From NCBI GenBank assembly GCA_958450325.1, contig OY288243.1, positions 44,780,878-44,844,877 of the forward strand: a stretch of 64,000 nucleotides of DNA. The letters run 5' to 3'. The stretch is from Agrostemma githago (Eukaryota > Streptophyta > Magnoliopsida > Caryophyllales > Caryophyllaceae). Numbering within the stretch: position 1 is the first letter of the stretch; each line of letters opens with the position of its first letter. Below the pieces are notes generated by a model, which saw only the letters and a list, made by a program, of their open reading frames with translations, was not told the origin of the DNA and ran no database searches. This document shows, in pieces, positions 49,176-60,274 of this stretch. Position numbers and translations under genes: made by a program.

Positions 49176-49491
49176 ACTCGACCGAGTCATTGAGGGACTC
49201 GACCGAGTGGACCTCTGAAAAGTGTCCACTCGATCGAGTTATGAGGGAACTCGGTCGAGTACAGGCCCACTCGATCGAGTTATGACGAAACTCGACCGAG
49301 TGGCTGTCATGGGAGCATTCTGTCTCGTATTATGGACCCTACCCGACCGAGTTATTGACCAACTCGTTCGAGTACGTTGCCCGGCCCCTCGATCGAGTCA
49401 CTATGAGACTCGACCGAGTGGAGGTCGAAAGAGCATTCTGCTCAATTTTTGTGATGTCAATCGATCGAGTGGCGTAGGCACTCGGTCGAGT
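49176..49491. repeat. Leader array: six palindrome pairs with 21-bp spacing
   Basis: Copies of ACTCGAYCGAGT or one- to two-mismatch variants start at 49176/49197, 49228/49249, 49269/49290, 49341/49362, 49387/49408 and 49459/49480. All six pairs have a start-to-start distance of 21 bp, while spacing between pairs varies (20-51 bp). The array is downstream of the TATA box on the transcribed (minus) strand. Confidence 0.85.
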
Positions 49492-49808
49492 GGCATCTGT
49501 ACAAACCAAGTTCGTTTGCAATTTTAATGTCGATTTCGAAATTGCTTTTCATTTTTGATGATTTGATGAATTGAGCATAAATATTGTGGAATTTATACTC
49601 AATTCTGAACTTGAATACTCGTTGTATCCCATATTCGATTATTGAATCGATATGGAATGCTAGAGTGAAAATAAAAGAAAATTAATTTAAGTCGCCTTAA
49701 ATTAACTACCGCGATATGGTAGATTTCCTCCGCGTTTAATAATGTCGTAATTCTAGCGAATTGTTTTGACAATTATTTTAGCATCAACGAAAAATTGCAT
49801 GGGGTTGC

Positions 49809-49947
49809 TTATATAGGCAAAGCCTAGGCACCCGGCTAGGGTTACTCGACCGAGTAAGTGGCTGACTCGGTCGAGTGGCCTAGTGCGTCAGCCGTCGGGC
49901 TTGAATAAGGGCCCACTCGATCAAGTGGGTGGGGCACTCGATCGAGT
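49809..49947 (-). promoter_or_regulatory. LTR promoter: TATA box with two upstream palindrome pairs
   Basis: TATATAA on the minus strand (49815-49809) is preceded in transcription order by palindromes at 49844/49865 and 49915/49936 (plus coordinates). Distances are 21 bp within pairs and 50 bp between inner members, nearly as in the solo LTR at 12357-12463 although the flanking sequences have diverged. Confidence 0.65.
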
Positions 49948-50336
49948 GGCCCAGCTGGGTCGCGCGGGTCCATCGTTTTGGGCCGTGACCTGAGTTTTTG
50001 ATGGGTTTGTGTTTGACTTGGACTTTTGATGTTGTGAATGGCTGTTTTGTATGTCTCGGAAACGACTTTGACCAGGGTTGACCCAATCGTAAAAAAGTTG
50101 GTTTTATTTCCGGTGTCGGTTTTGGCCCAAATTAGTCTTGTTTGACTCGGAACGGTCCGCTGGGCCTGGATTTTAGGTCTGTTTTTGAGATGTGTACTCC
50201 ATAAGTGCTTTAGCCAACAACTAATGGATTTGAGCCTATATCCGAGCGCGTAGAAACACGTTAGCGTCCGATCATCATCGGGTGTTTTTTGGGAAACTAC
50301 CATAGACACCTGGCAGTCAAAATGCGGGTGTCTACA

Positions 50337-50347
50337 GAGCCCCCACT
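50337..50347 (-). other. Polypurine tract
   Basis: AGTGGGGGCTC on the minus strand directly abuts the 3' LTR, in the position that primes plus-strand synthesis. Confidence 0.9.
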
Positions 50348-50898
50348 CTGACTGAGGCTTGGACAAGGCGAAAGTCAGAGTAGCCACCAGGCCAATCGAG
50401 GATTGAAACCTGGCGGACTTCCGGTTGGGTCGTTTATAGTCCATTAGACTCGCGTGAAGGGCTCGCCAGCCATAAGCTAGAAGTCATACCTGAGCTGATG
50501 ACGATAACTCCGTGGGGAATTGGACTTGTCGCATAAGTCCTGGGTGTGCCTGTATGTAGGCCCATCCCGTGAAATGCCGCCGTTGGCTTTCGCTGGGGAG
50601 ATATAGTGGGTTGCACGTCTCTGTTTGAGTCGTACCTGTATAAGTCACATAAAATGCATGCAACACGTAGGTAGTAAAATGACTCGCGCTGGGGAAAATG
50701 ATTTTTGAAATTTTGAAATTTTTTGAAAATTTTGAAATTTTGAAATTTGTTTGAAATTTTGACTCCTAAAGAAATTAGGAAAGTTTGGGATGAATATTTT
50801 GTGCTAGTATCGGGACTAGGCTTGTGGGTTGATTCCGATTGGGATTAGGAAACCCTTGTGCATGCAAAGATATGGAAAGAGGTCTATAAAATTAAATC

Positions 50899-50906
50899 TA
50901 TAAATA
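50899..50906 (+). promoter_or_regulatory. TATA box of the antisense ORF
   Basis: TATAAATA followed by cccctttaatgctctt closely resembles the LTR promoter of the solo copy (12488: TATAAATA then ccccc and tcatgctctt). It lies 103 bp before the ATG at 51002. The antisense gene may be driven by an LTR-derived promoter. Confidence 0.6.
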
Positions 50907-51001
50907 CCCCTTTAATGCTCTTGATTTTCTCACAAATCCATCACAATTCACTCCCTTCTTAAAAAAAAGAAAACCTTTTCATCCTTCTCAAGAAACTAGT
51001 C

Positions 51002-52430
51002 ATGGGAATTGATAGGTTAACTATGATGCTGCAAGAATGGTCCCGACGCTTCAGGGACACAGATAGGGTAGCCCTTAACCAGACGGGCATAACTCAGCCG
51101 TACCCGTTCCGTCAGATGGTGGTTGATCGTTATTTCTTGGATGCCTGCTTGGCTTACTGGGATGACATATATCATGTCTTTGCCTTTCCTCGGGGCGAAG
51201 TTTGCCCTTTACCTGAGGAGATTGCAGCTATAGGAGGATGGAACCCGATACTCCGTCCCGCTGTCCCGTACTCGATCTATGACCCAAGGAGGAAGCTTCG
51301 AGAATTTCTAGGGCTTTCTCACAACGAGGTATCTCGCATGATGGAAGGTGATAATATTTCTCTGATCGACTTGGCCGAGAAATTTATGAATCCTCTTGAT
51401 GTTCGGGTTAGACCGGCTTACAGCCGTAGGGCTTTTTCTTTCTGCATGCTCCATGTTTATGCTTTCGAGGGTCACATGGATTTGCTATCCTGCATGGGAA
51501 ACACCCGTCTTTTGACCATAGTGGACTTTATGGAGACTAAACATAGCCCGACTTGGCCGATCACGGGCGAGATTATCCAGGGATTGGACAACCGCAAGAG
51601 GGACTCATCAATTCGTCTTACCGGGAGCACCCGATTGCTGCAAGTATGTCGGATTTTTATTATTTTTCCAATTTCTCGACTTTTTGATTTTTTTTGATTT
51701 TTTTGCGATTTTTTTTTACTGCAGGGGGTACCCGATCGAGTCACCCTGGCACTCGATCGAGTACCCTCGATAAACCCTCCTGATCTGTCTTCGGAGGTGC
51801 CACTCGATCGAGTCACTCTGGCACTCAATCGAGTGCCCTCGTAAAAGCCCCCTGTTTGTGTTCAGGGGTACCATTCGATCGAGTGTCCTAGGCACTCGAC
51901 CGAGTGGCCTTAGGCGGACGCCTATTTTGCCTTAAAAACTCATGTTTTTGTTTCCTTTTCCAGATTTGGCTATATGAGAGGCTATCAGTGATAGATCCTC
52001 CCCTTGATGCGAGCAACTATCGTCATAACCAGGTGATGACGAGGAGGCGGGCCATTGACTTTTCAAGCCAGATTACCCAGAAATATTGGGACGAGGTATT
52101 GTCATTCCATGGTGGTCCGCTAATTCGATGGGTGGTTCCGTGGTGGCCCATCTATCTTTGGACCAACTTGGACCCGAGGGACAGAGCCTGTTATCAGGTG
52201 ATATTATCTTTCAGGCAAACAGTTCATCTTTATCCGGATCCATACTAAGGCAGTATGGATGGACCCAACGAATCCCTGAAGTCGAAGCAGTTGTGAGTGA
52301 TCCTACCCAACTGACTGATGTAATGTGTGATACCTGGATGAAAAGACGGGAACGCTCGCCACCACCTCGAAGACCTCAAGCTCCACGTGACCCGAAGGAC
52401 AAGGGGAAGGGTAAAATGCCCGGATATTAG
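51002..52430 (+). pseudogene. Antisense extra ORF (plant-mobile-domain/DUF7745-like), with intron, frameshifted
   Basis: This is the additional antisense ORF of Tat/Retand elements; its role is unknown. Exon 1 (51002-51643, 214 codons) contains A-Y-W-D-D-I-Y-H-V-F then F-P-R-G-E-V-C-P-L-P-E-E-I, a pattern of plant mobile/aminotransferase-like domains. A phase-0 GT-AG intron (51644-51963) follows. Exon 2 begins I-W-L-Y-E-R-L, continues to P-W-W-P-I-Y-L-W, and its frame then stops at 52248. The expected continuation R-Q-Y-G-W-T-Q-R-I-P-E is in another frame, so a one-base indel near 52241 breaks it. The tail is proline/lysine/arginine-rich. A TATA box lies at 50899 and AATAAA at 52537. It converges on pol. 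Confidence 0.75.
51644..51963 (+). other. Intron of the antisense ORF, carrying three palindrome pairs
   Basis: GT (gtatgt) donor and a pyrimidine tract plus CAG acceptor bracket 320 bp. Palindromes start at 51730/51751, 51802/51823 and 51873/51894, again with exactly 21 bp in each pair. Flanking bases differ between pairs. Confidence 0.75.
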
Positions 52431-52822
52431 TCTCCATTATTATTATTTGGATATTATTATTATTATTATTTGGGTGTGATTTTGTGTGTGTGTGCCGTTT
52501 TTGGCGTTTTTTTGTAATTCCCGAGTTTATCGGTTTAATAAAGACATATTAAAGAATACCGTTCCCGTCTTTTCGTTTATTGCAATTGTTGTACCCTTTT
52601 GAGGGGTTGCCTACGTATCCACGATTAGCGGAATCAAACCAAACGTAGTTCAAAAATTGATTTGATTGATTTTTGCAATTTTCGAAATACATCAAGATTA
52701 TTAATTCGAGATGTGCGACAGTAGAATAACTAGTTCTAACTTATTGACTTGTCTACAATTTTGAAAATTTATAAAAAGACAGATTTTTATAATTTTTTTT
52801 GCAAATGACATTGAGATGGGGC

Positions 52823-55800
52823 TTATGGGTAGTAGCGCTTCAGCTGGTCCAAGTTGGTTGGGTTGACAAATTCGTTCCCGTCCAAGTCTGTCAGTATCAC
52901 CGCTCCTCCTGATAGGAATTTCTTGACTAAGTATGGCCCAGCCCAATTGGGTTTGAATTTACCCCTTGGGTCAACCGGTAGTAAGGCACGAACCGATTTT
53001 AGGACCAGATCCCCTTCTTTGATGTTTCTGGGCCTAACCCTTTTGTTGAAAGCCCGTTGGATCCTGTTTTGATATATTTGGATATTGTTGAGGGCCCGTG
53101 ATCGCCGCTCGTCTAGAAGGACTAGCGAATCGTATCGGGCTTGGACCCAATCGCTTCAGGTACTTGGCTTTCCAGTAAAATCCTGAGGGATGGTACTTCT
53201 AGCTCGACCGGCTGGACTGCTTCCATTCTATATGTCAAATAATATGGAGTTGCCCCGGTCGCGGTGCAGATCGAGGTTCGATATCCCCATAGGGCAAAGG
53301 GTATTTTGTCAGGCCAGTCCCGATAATTCTCAGCCATCTTTTTAAGTATGGTGACAATTTTTTTATTGGCCGCTTCTACCGCTCCGTTTGTTTGAGGTCG
53401 GTAAGGCGAAGACGTATGCCTTTGAATTTTATATTTTGCCAGCAATGCGGCAGTTTCAGCTTGAAAGTGGGTCCCGTGATCGCTAATAAATTCGTGAGGG
53501 ATCCCATACCGGCATATGATCTTGTTCTGGAAAAACTTGGCCACGTGCTTGACGTTCAAGACACGGTATGACTCGGCTTCGACCCATTTGGTGAAGTAGT
53601 CGATGGTCACCAAAATGAAGCAATGACCTCCCGTCCCGGAAGGATGTTCTTTTCCAATTATGTCTATACCCCATGTCGAAAATGGCCACGGTGATGTCAT
53701 GGTATATAAGAGGGAAGATGGCATATGCTGTACATTGGCAAAGATCTGACAGTTATGGCAGTGTTTGACATACGACTGACAGTCTGTTTCCATGGTGTTC
53801 CAATAATACCCGAGCCTCATGATTTTTCGGGCTAGCATATGGGCGTTCATATGCGGACCGTTTTCACCACCGTGTACCTCGGCCATTACCTTTTCGGCCT
53901 GTATTTTGTCGATGCATAGGAGGAGAGCCCCATTTGCCGTCTTTTTGTACAATTGCCCGTCATCCGTGCGAACAAATTGGGTTGCCAATCTCCGCAGGGC
54001 TTTCTTGGCTCGGTTTTCAGTTCCCGGGGGATACTCTCCCGTTGCCAAGTAAGTTAGGACTGACTGGTACCAAGGTTCTGGGTCAGCTAGCTCGATGTCC
54101 TGGATGGCGTGTACATACGCCGGCTCGGACCGTCTTTCGACACAAATCGGCATGCTGGTCAGGTGATCCGGGATGTTCAGTAGAGATGCTAATTTGGAAA
54201 GTGCATCTGCGAATTGATTTTCTTCCCGGGGCAGATAAATGTATTCTACCTTCTGGAATTGTTTCTCTAGAAACCTTACCCGTGCTTGGTAAGCCACGAG
54301 ATTGGCGTTCCGAGTTTTCCATTTTTGGAGAGCCTGATTGATGACCAATGATGAATCACCGTGGACCCGGAGGTTTGTTACCCCTAAATCGGCGGCGGCT
54401 TGCAACCTGTGAATGCATGCTTCGTATTCGGCCGCGTTATTGGTCACGTCAAAGTCCAATTTGATGGATAAGGGAGTGTGTTCCCCTCGTGGTGAGATTA
54501 GCAGAATTCCGACCCCGAATCCTCGAAAGTTGGATGCCCCGTCAAAATACAAATCCCATGTCTCGGTATCGGTATGGAATATGTCTTCATCAGGAAAGGC
54601 CCAAGTGTCGGTGTGATCTTCTTCAGATATCGGGCTATCAGCGAGGAACTCGGCTACTACTCGTCCCTTGATGGCTTTCAATGGTATAAACTTGAGGTCA
54701 AACTCAGATAACATTAAAGTCCATCTGGACATCCTGCCGTTGAGGATGGGCTTCTCGAACAGGTACTTGATAGGGTCCATTTTGGATAATACATGTACCT
54801 TGTGACTCAGCATGTAATGTCGGAGCTTTTTAGTGGCTCAAACCAGAGCTAGGCACGTCTTTTCGAGCATTGTGTACTTGCATTCGTATTCGCGGAACTT
54901 TTTACTGATGTAGTAAATAGCCCGTTCTTCTGAATCGACTGTCTGAGCCAGCATAGCCCCCATGGCTGTCTCAGTCGTTGTTAGGTATAACGACAAAGGC
55001 AAACCGGGTTGAGGTGGCATTAATACCGGCGGAGCAAACAATATCTCCTTGATTTTGTCAAAAGCCGTTTGACATTTGTCGTCCCGTAGTACCCGTTCTC
55101 CGATCTTCAGTTTCTTGAAAATGGGCTCACATACCATGGTTAGTTTTGAAATGAACCGGCTGATCTACTGGACTTTCCCGAGAAACCCCCTTATTTCTTT
55201 TTCAGTCTTGGGTGGTCGCATCTCGGTGATGGCTTTGATTTTAGCTGGGTCGACCTCGATGCCGCGTTGGCTATCGATATGACCCAGTAATTTGCCCGAT
55301 GTTACCCCGAAACTGCATTTTTGAGGGTTTAGCCTCATGTTGTACTTTCGTAGTCGGGTGAAAATTTTCTTAGGGTCGCAACGTGCCCATTCCGGTCCTT
55401 GGACTTAACGATCATATCGTCCACGTAGACCTCCACTTCTTTGTGCATCATGTCATGTAGTAAAGTAGTGGCGGTCCGTTGATAAGTGGCCCCAACATTG
55501 ATAAGCCCAAATGGCATAACAATGTAACAGTAAGTACCCCAAGGTGTAATGAAAGTGGTGTTACTCATGTCTTCTTCTGCCATTTTAATCTGATTGTATC
55601 CGGCATACCCGTCCATGAACGACAGAAGGGCATGATCGGTCGTGTTATCCACCAGTATGACGATGTGTGGTAACGGAAAATCGTCTTTTGGGCTGGCCTT
55701 GTTATGGTCCCGGAAGTCTACACATACCCGCACCTTGCCGTCCTTCTTGGGTACCGGCACGATGTTTGCAACCCAGTCTGGATATTCAGACACTTGTATA

Positions 55801-57128
55801 AAGCCCGCTTTGAATTGCTTGTCTACCTCTTCTTTGACTTTGAGAGACCATTCGGGCTTCATCCCTCGGAGTTTTTGCTTTACCGGTTTACACCCATCTT
55901 TGATGGGTATTCGGTGTTCGGCTATTTCCCGATCTATACCCGGCATGTCCTTGTAGGACCACGCAAAGACGTCCTTGAATTCTTGGAGGAGGTCTGTGAA
56001 TTGTCTTCTCTCCTCTGGATCTAAGGACAGGCCCAACTTAAGCATCTGAGGCTCTAAAGTGGTTCCCACGTTGATGGACTCGGTTTCTTCGATTACCGGA
56101 TCTCGGGACTCCCTTTGCTCGAGCTGCTCGATCAGATGTGGAGGTAGAGGTACCTGTTCGTCGGGCTTCTCAATGTCATTGCATATAAAATTTTTCAAAG
56201 AATTTTGGAAATAAGACAAGTCGTAAGCAGAACGGTTTTCGTTATTATTATTAATGGTAAATTTTGTGAAAAGCTCGAAAAGAGCGGCCATCTGATCGTT
56301 GGTCAGTGGCGGGATAGGGAGAGGTCTTGGGACAGGCCCCGAGACCTCAGTGGATAATGGAAGAGGGGTTACAGACTCGACTTTAGCACCAGACCCTCTA
56401 GACTCCGACTCAGACTCCGACTCTGACTCTGACTCTAACTCGGGATCCGGCATGTCTCCCTCGCCGGTGGTTAGCTTGTAGGTCCGTCCTTGACTGTCGG
56501 TCCACTTGATGGTCTTCTTCCAAGCCCTTTTTCCCGTATCTGCACCAACTAAGGTGATCAGCTTTGTTGGGTCAAATCGATTGCTGCGGAGGATCAGATT
56601 GACCAGATCATCTTTTGGAGCGGGGACAACCTTGTCTTCTCCAAATAGAAGCCCCAGCACGAGCTCAACGTTGTTTTCCCCTTCCTTGGAGTCGGTTTGA
56701 ACGAGGGCAAATATGTCATCGGGGATGAAATTGCATTCCCGAGCCGTTTTGGCCTCGGGATATGTGATGGTGGGTTGGTAGAGGCCCACTTGAATGGCTC
56801 CGAAGACCGGAGTAACGAAGTAATCGGTTAACTTCCGGCTATAAGGGCCTATGTAAGTACCCTTGAGAATGTTGGTGGCCTTGTGGATCCCGGCCCAGAC
56901 TACAATTTCCGGGGTTATAGCATACCCCAATCCGAATTGGGACTCGCCGTCGTTCAGGACCTCGATGATATGCCCAGCTGGAAGATATGGCCTTGAGGTA
57001 GCTCCTGGTAAGTATCCCAAGTTTTGTAGCATCGAGTCGATGCTAGTTGTGAAGTAGGGCCTAAAGAGATACTCTTCTTCGATCATGCTCACGAAATCAA
57101 ATCCTCGTGGGTCGGCCCGCCGTAGCAT
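52823..57128 (-). pseudogene. Retand-like pol: RT, two RNase H domains, integrase; four or more lesions
   Basis: Reading the minus strand: an N-terminal extension, a serine/glutamate/aspartate run near 56440-56390, RT with Y-V-D-D-M-I-V-K-S (near 55420), RNase H (near 54900), a second RNase H beginning D-L-Y-F-D-G-A-S-N (54560 region), integrase HHCC zinc region (near 53830-53750) and D, D, E residues in W-G-I-D, I-S-D-H-G and N-G-A-V-E-A-A. The protein ends R-Y-Y-P at 52823. Lesions: a frameshift in a T-run near 55370, TAG near 55166, TGA near 54839 (where relatives have Trp), and a frameshift near 53155. The frame overlaps gag-pro by 32 bp in another frame. The element cannot make a full polymerase. 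Confidence 0.9.
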
Positions 57129-59196
57129 TGCAGCTTGCCACGGTAATTGGAGTAGCCTCTAGTGTGATGATGCCGTCCCGAAGTGGCATCTTGACTTTTC
57201 GGTGAAGAGTGGAGGATACGGCCTTCACTGCGTGGATCCAAGGCCTTCCTAATAGTGGATTAAAGGACGAGGTGACATCAATCACCTGGAACTCCAACTC
57301 CTTTTCGATTGGGCCCATTATTTTTTTCAGTTTAACGGCCCCGACGACTGGCTTTGGGCTTCCATCGAAGGCCTGGATAGTCCGTGCTGTCGGGAGGTAG
57401 TCGGCATCGGTGATGCCGAGAGCTTTAGCGGTCCTTAGAGGTAGGACATTTACAGCGGACCCATCATCGATCAGGGTCATTGGGAGGTACTTCCCTCGGC
57501 AGATGACCGTAATGTATAGGGCCAGATTATGATTGGGCCCGAACGCTGGCAGATCAGACTCGGAGAAGGTGATGAGTGGGCCTTCTTCCTTGGACTTGCC
57601 TTTGAGATAAGGCATAATAGTGGCTACCATTTCAGAAGGGGTAACCTGTGAGTCGACCTTGATTTCATCGAGAGCCTTAGTCAGTGCTTCCCGATGAGCT
57701 TGTGAGCTAACTAGTAATTGCCATATGGTTAAGTCAGCTCGAACCCTCTTCATTTGTTGGACGAAAGCGGTGTCGTTGCTTGGTTCTTCAAGGGTTGGTT
57801 CCGTCCTGGCAGGTTCAGTGACGGATGCGGGAATAGGGCGCCCAGCTGCGGCGAGGTGGTGAGTGGCTAAGGCTCTGGATTTAGCCTTTCGGACCTCTTC
57901 AAGGGTGATAGGGACAGCTTCCCCTTTGGTTAAGTATACATCGTCCTCGTCATCGAACCATATCCCGTTAATTTGTGGGGTGTAAGGGGAGATGAGGTGA
58001 GAACAGTCAATTACCTCACCAGTGAATATAGCATGGGCACTGAACGGGTTTTCTTTGTTGCTCGGCTTGTCTCCGGGCAATGGAATCTTCCCGCTCTCGA
58101 TCAGGTCCTGGATTAGATGCTTCAGTTTCCAGCACTTTTCAGTATCATGCCCATTACCATGATGATATTGGCAGTAGGCCTGGGCGTTACAACTTTTGGG
58201 CCTCTTTTCTACTGGAAGCTCGGGCATCGGGCCTATTGGTTGGATCAGACCCTTTGAATATAGCCTTTGTAAGGCATAAGTATAGGTAATCCCTATGTCA
58301 GTGAATACCCGATTTGGTGTATTCTTTTTGAATGAGGTGTCAAGCAGGTTTACCTCATCAAAGATGCTGCGAGTTGCAGCCACGGGTGTGGGCTTGCTCG
58401 TAGATGAACTTGCCCCTTGATAGCCTTTGGTAGAGGCCTTAGTCAGGCTCTCTAACCTTAAGTCGTCCTCGATCCTGGTACCCATTTCAGTTAGGGTAGC
58501 AAAATTAGGGATAATAGCATACCGGAGATGGACCCGGTAGGATGGGAGAAGTTTCTTGACAAAAGCTTCTACTAGGACCTTCTCATTGGGCTTGTCGACC
58601 AGTTTTACACTCTCGGCCCGCCATCTTTGTAGATATTTAGTGAACCCTTCTTTGGGCTCTTGGGCCATGACCTCCAGAGTATGCATTGTGGTCTGGTTCT
58701 CGGTATTATCAGCGTAGTTCCGAGCAAATTCGGTCGCCACATCATCCCAAGTTTTATATTTCTTGGAATCGAGCCTGTAGTACCAGGCCTTGGGATGCTT
58801 CTCCAGGGAGGAAGGGAACAAATGTGTAAACATGGTGGACTTCACCCCCATGACAGCCATGAAATCTTTGAAAGCCCGGATGTGATGGACCGGGTCTTCG
58901 GTACCCTCAAACATAGGAATTCCCGTAAGGTTGAGGTTAGCGGGTAGCTCGTCATTCAAAGGCGAATAGGAACGAGCAATTTCGGAATGGATCGAGTTGT
59001 TCGTTGACAGGTGAACTTGTTCTTCGAGCCTGCGAACAACGCTGATAAGTTCAGCTATGGGCCCAGTGGTCCCTGACCCGTCAACAGGGGCCGTCTTTTC
59101 TACGGCGCTCAAACGGGTGTTTAACGTTGCTTGGCTAGCCTGGATGGAGGTCAGTTGAGTCTCGATCTTCTCTAGGGCCTCCTTCAATGCGTCCAT
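57097..59196 (-). CDS. Retand-like Gag-protease polyprotein
   Basis: The 699-residue frame has a coiled-coil-like N-terminus (residues 1-75), a retrotransposon gag core with F-E-G-T-E-D-P and W-Y-Y-R-L, a zinc-binding-like C-Q-Y-H-H...G-H...C segment near residue 345, and an aspartic protease with D-D-G-S-A-V-N-V-L-P near residue 580. Gag packages element RNA; protease processes the polyprotein. It is intact, in contrast to pol. It starts at the ATG 1.1 kb downstream (minus) of the PBS. Whether pol is reached by frameshifting in active relatives, or the frame break at about 57120 is a lesion, cannot be told here. Confidence 0.9.
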   Translation of the reverse strand: MDALKEALEKIETQLTSIQASQATLNTRLSAVEKTAPVDGSGTTGPIAELISVVRRLEEQVHLSTNNSIHSEIARSYSPLNDELPANLNLTGIPMFEGTEDPVHHIRAFKDFMAVMGVKSTMFTHLFPSSLEKHPKAWYYRLDSKKYKTWDDVATEFARNYADNTENQTTMHTLEVMAQEPKEGFTKYLQRWRAESVKLVDKPNEKVLVEAFVKKLLPSYRVHLRYAIIPNFATLTEMGTRIEDDLRLESLTKASTKGYQGASSSTSKPTPVAATRSIFDEVNLLDTSFKKNTPNRVFTDIGITYTYALQRLYSKGLIQPIGPMPELPVEKRPKSCNAQAYCQYHHGNGHDTEKCWKLKHLIQDLIESGKIPLPGDKPSNKENPFSAHAIFTGEVIDCSHLISPYTPQINGIWFDDEDDVYLTKGEAVPITLEEVRKAKSRALATHHLAAAGRPIPASVTEPARTEPTLEEPSNDTAFVQQMKRVRADLTIWQLLVSSQAHREALTKALDEIKVDSQVTPSEMVATIMPYLKGKSKEEGPLITFSESDLPAFGPNHNLALYITVICRGKYLPMTLIDDGSAVNVLPLRTAKALGITDADYLPTARTIQAFDGSPKPVVGAVKLKKIMGPIEKELEFQVIDVTSSFNPLLGRPWIHAVKAVSSTLHRKVKMPLRDGIITLEATPITVASCNATAGRPTRI

Positions 59197-60253
59197 TTTG
59201 CGTTGATATCTGGTTTCGGGTGGCCTGTCTGTAAGAACACCGCTTAATCAGAAACTAGCCCGAATCCCGGAATAGAAGGTACATCCCGAACAAGACTAAA
59301 AAGGGAAATGACTCGAGAAAAGACACCTAGACGGGTGACTTGTGAAGTGTGGGCCTTCCTTAGGATTCGGCGAGTGGGCCTAGTCCTGTTCGAAGGAAGG
59401 TTCACGTGAGACATCCTCAGACTTTTGACTCGATCGTGTTGACGGGCCCTTCTTTGTAGGGGTTTGTCCTACGTAAGTGGGCCTTGCCTTAGTCTAATAA
59501 GGCGGACTGGGATGGGGAAGAAATCCGTGATATAGGATCGACGGAGTTTTGACGCTAAAAAACCTTCGACGACTTATAACAAGACCCGACACTGCTAAAT
59601 ACGGGAAGTCTTAAGAAAAGGAAAGTTTAGAATATTTATGGTTTTTTGAAAGTCCGAGAGAACTCGGGGAAAGGCCCGATTTTTCAAGAAAATCGGAAAG
59701 TGTATCGGGCCTCGGTTTTTGAAAGTTCGAAAACGTTTTCGAGTTTTGAATTAGGCAGCATACCGTCTAGAAAATAGTCTATTTTGAGTAAAATCATAAG
59801 TCCTAAATTTTGCATGCGACCCGGGTTTTGAATACCTTGAAAAAGATGCATTTTTTTTGAAAAATGACGGTTTTTGAAAACGACACGGAAACCAAATAGC
59901 ACGTAGTCACACAAGCATTATAACGATGCCATGTATGCTCTACACTAAGTCTCGGTCGGTCTAAGAGGGTCTATATCAGTGTACATAGTCTAGACGTTGA
60001 TCGGGACGGACTCTCTAAGTCGAGTTGAGCTTAGAACATGCCGCGAAACCCACTCGAATCAACTATGGACACCTTTTGACATATCCATATTGGAGTACTT
60101 CAATGGTATAGTGGGACGTCGGTCACCAGTACCGGCCCGGGAAAATATGGGTTATGCATGAACGGTAAAACTAAAACGCGTATTGTACTAGTCAAACGAT
60201 TTCTATTCGAGTCTCATCCTGAGGTTGCCGATGGTAAGTCATGCATCAGTTAA
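59197..60253 (-). other. Untranslated leader between PBS and gag
   Basis: About 1.06 kb without a convincing frame. Long leaders are common in Tat elements. The 59684-59914 minus frame has no motif. Confidence 0.5.
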
Positions 60254-60271
60254 TCCCCAGCGGAGTCGCCA
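60254..60271 (-). other. Primer-binding site, tRNA-Arg type
   Basis: TGGCGACTCCGCTGGGGA on the minus strand lies three bases from the 5' LTR. Ogre/Tat elements are reported to use a tRNA-Arg primer with this type of sequence. Confidence 0.75.
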
Positions 60272-60274
60272 AAT

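Larger units (their letters stand above)
48395..50336 (-). mobile_element. 3' LTR of the Tat/Retand-like element, with a 760-bp deletion
   Basis: This 1942-bp copy lacks the segment corresponding to 61655-62414 of the other LTR. The junction (49797-49800) is at a GCAT that occurs at both edges of the missing piece, pointing to a microhomology or slippage deletion after insertion. The conserved 18-mer was lost with it. The TATA box is kept. Confidence 0.9.

Noticed and set aside
49176..49491. CRISPR-like array
   Set aside because: The repeats are 12-bp palindromes in a plant LTR, with 9-bp linkers inside pairs and no cas genes.
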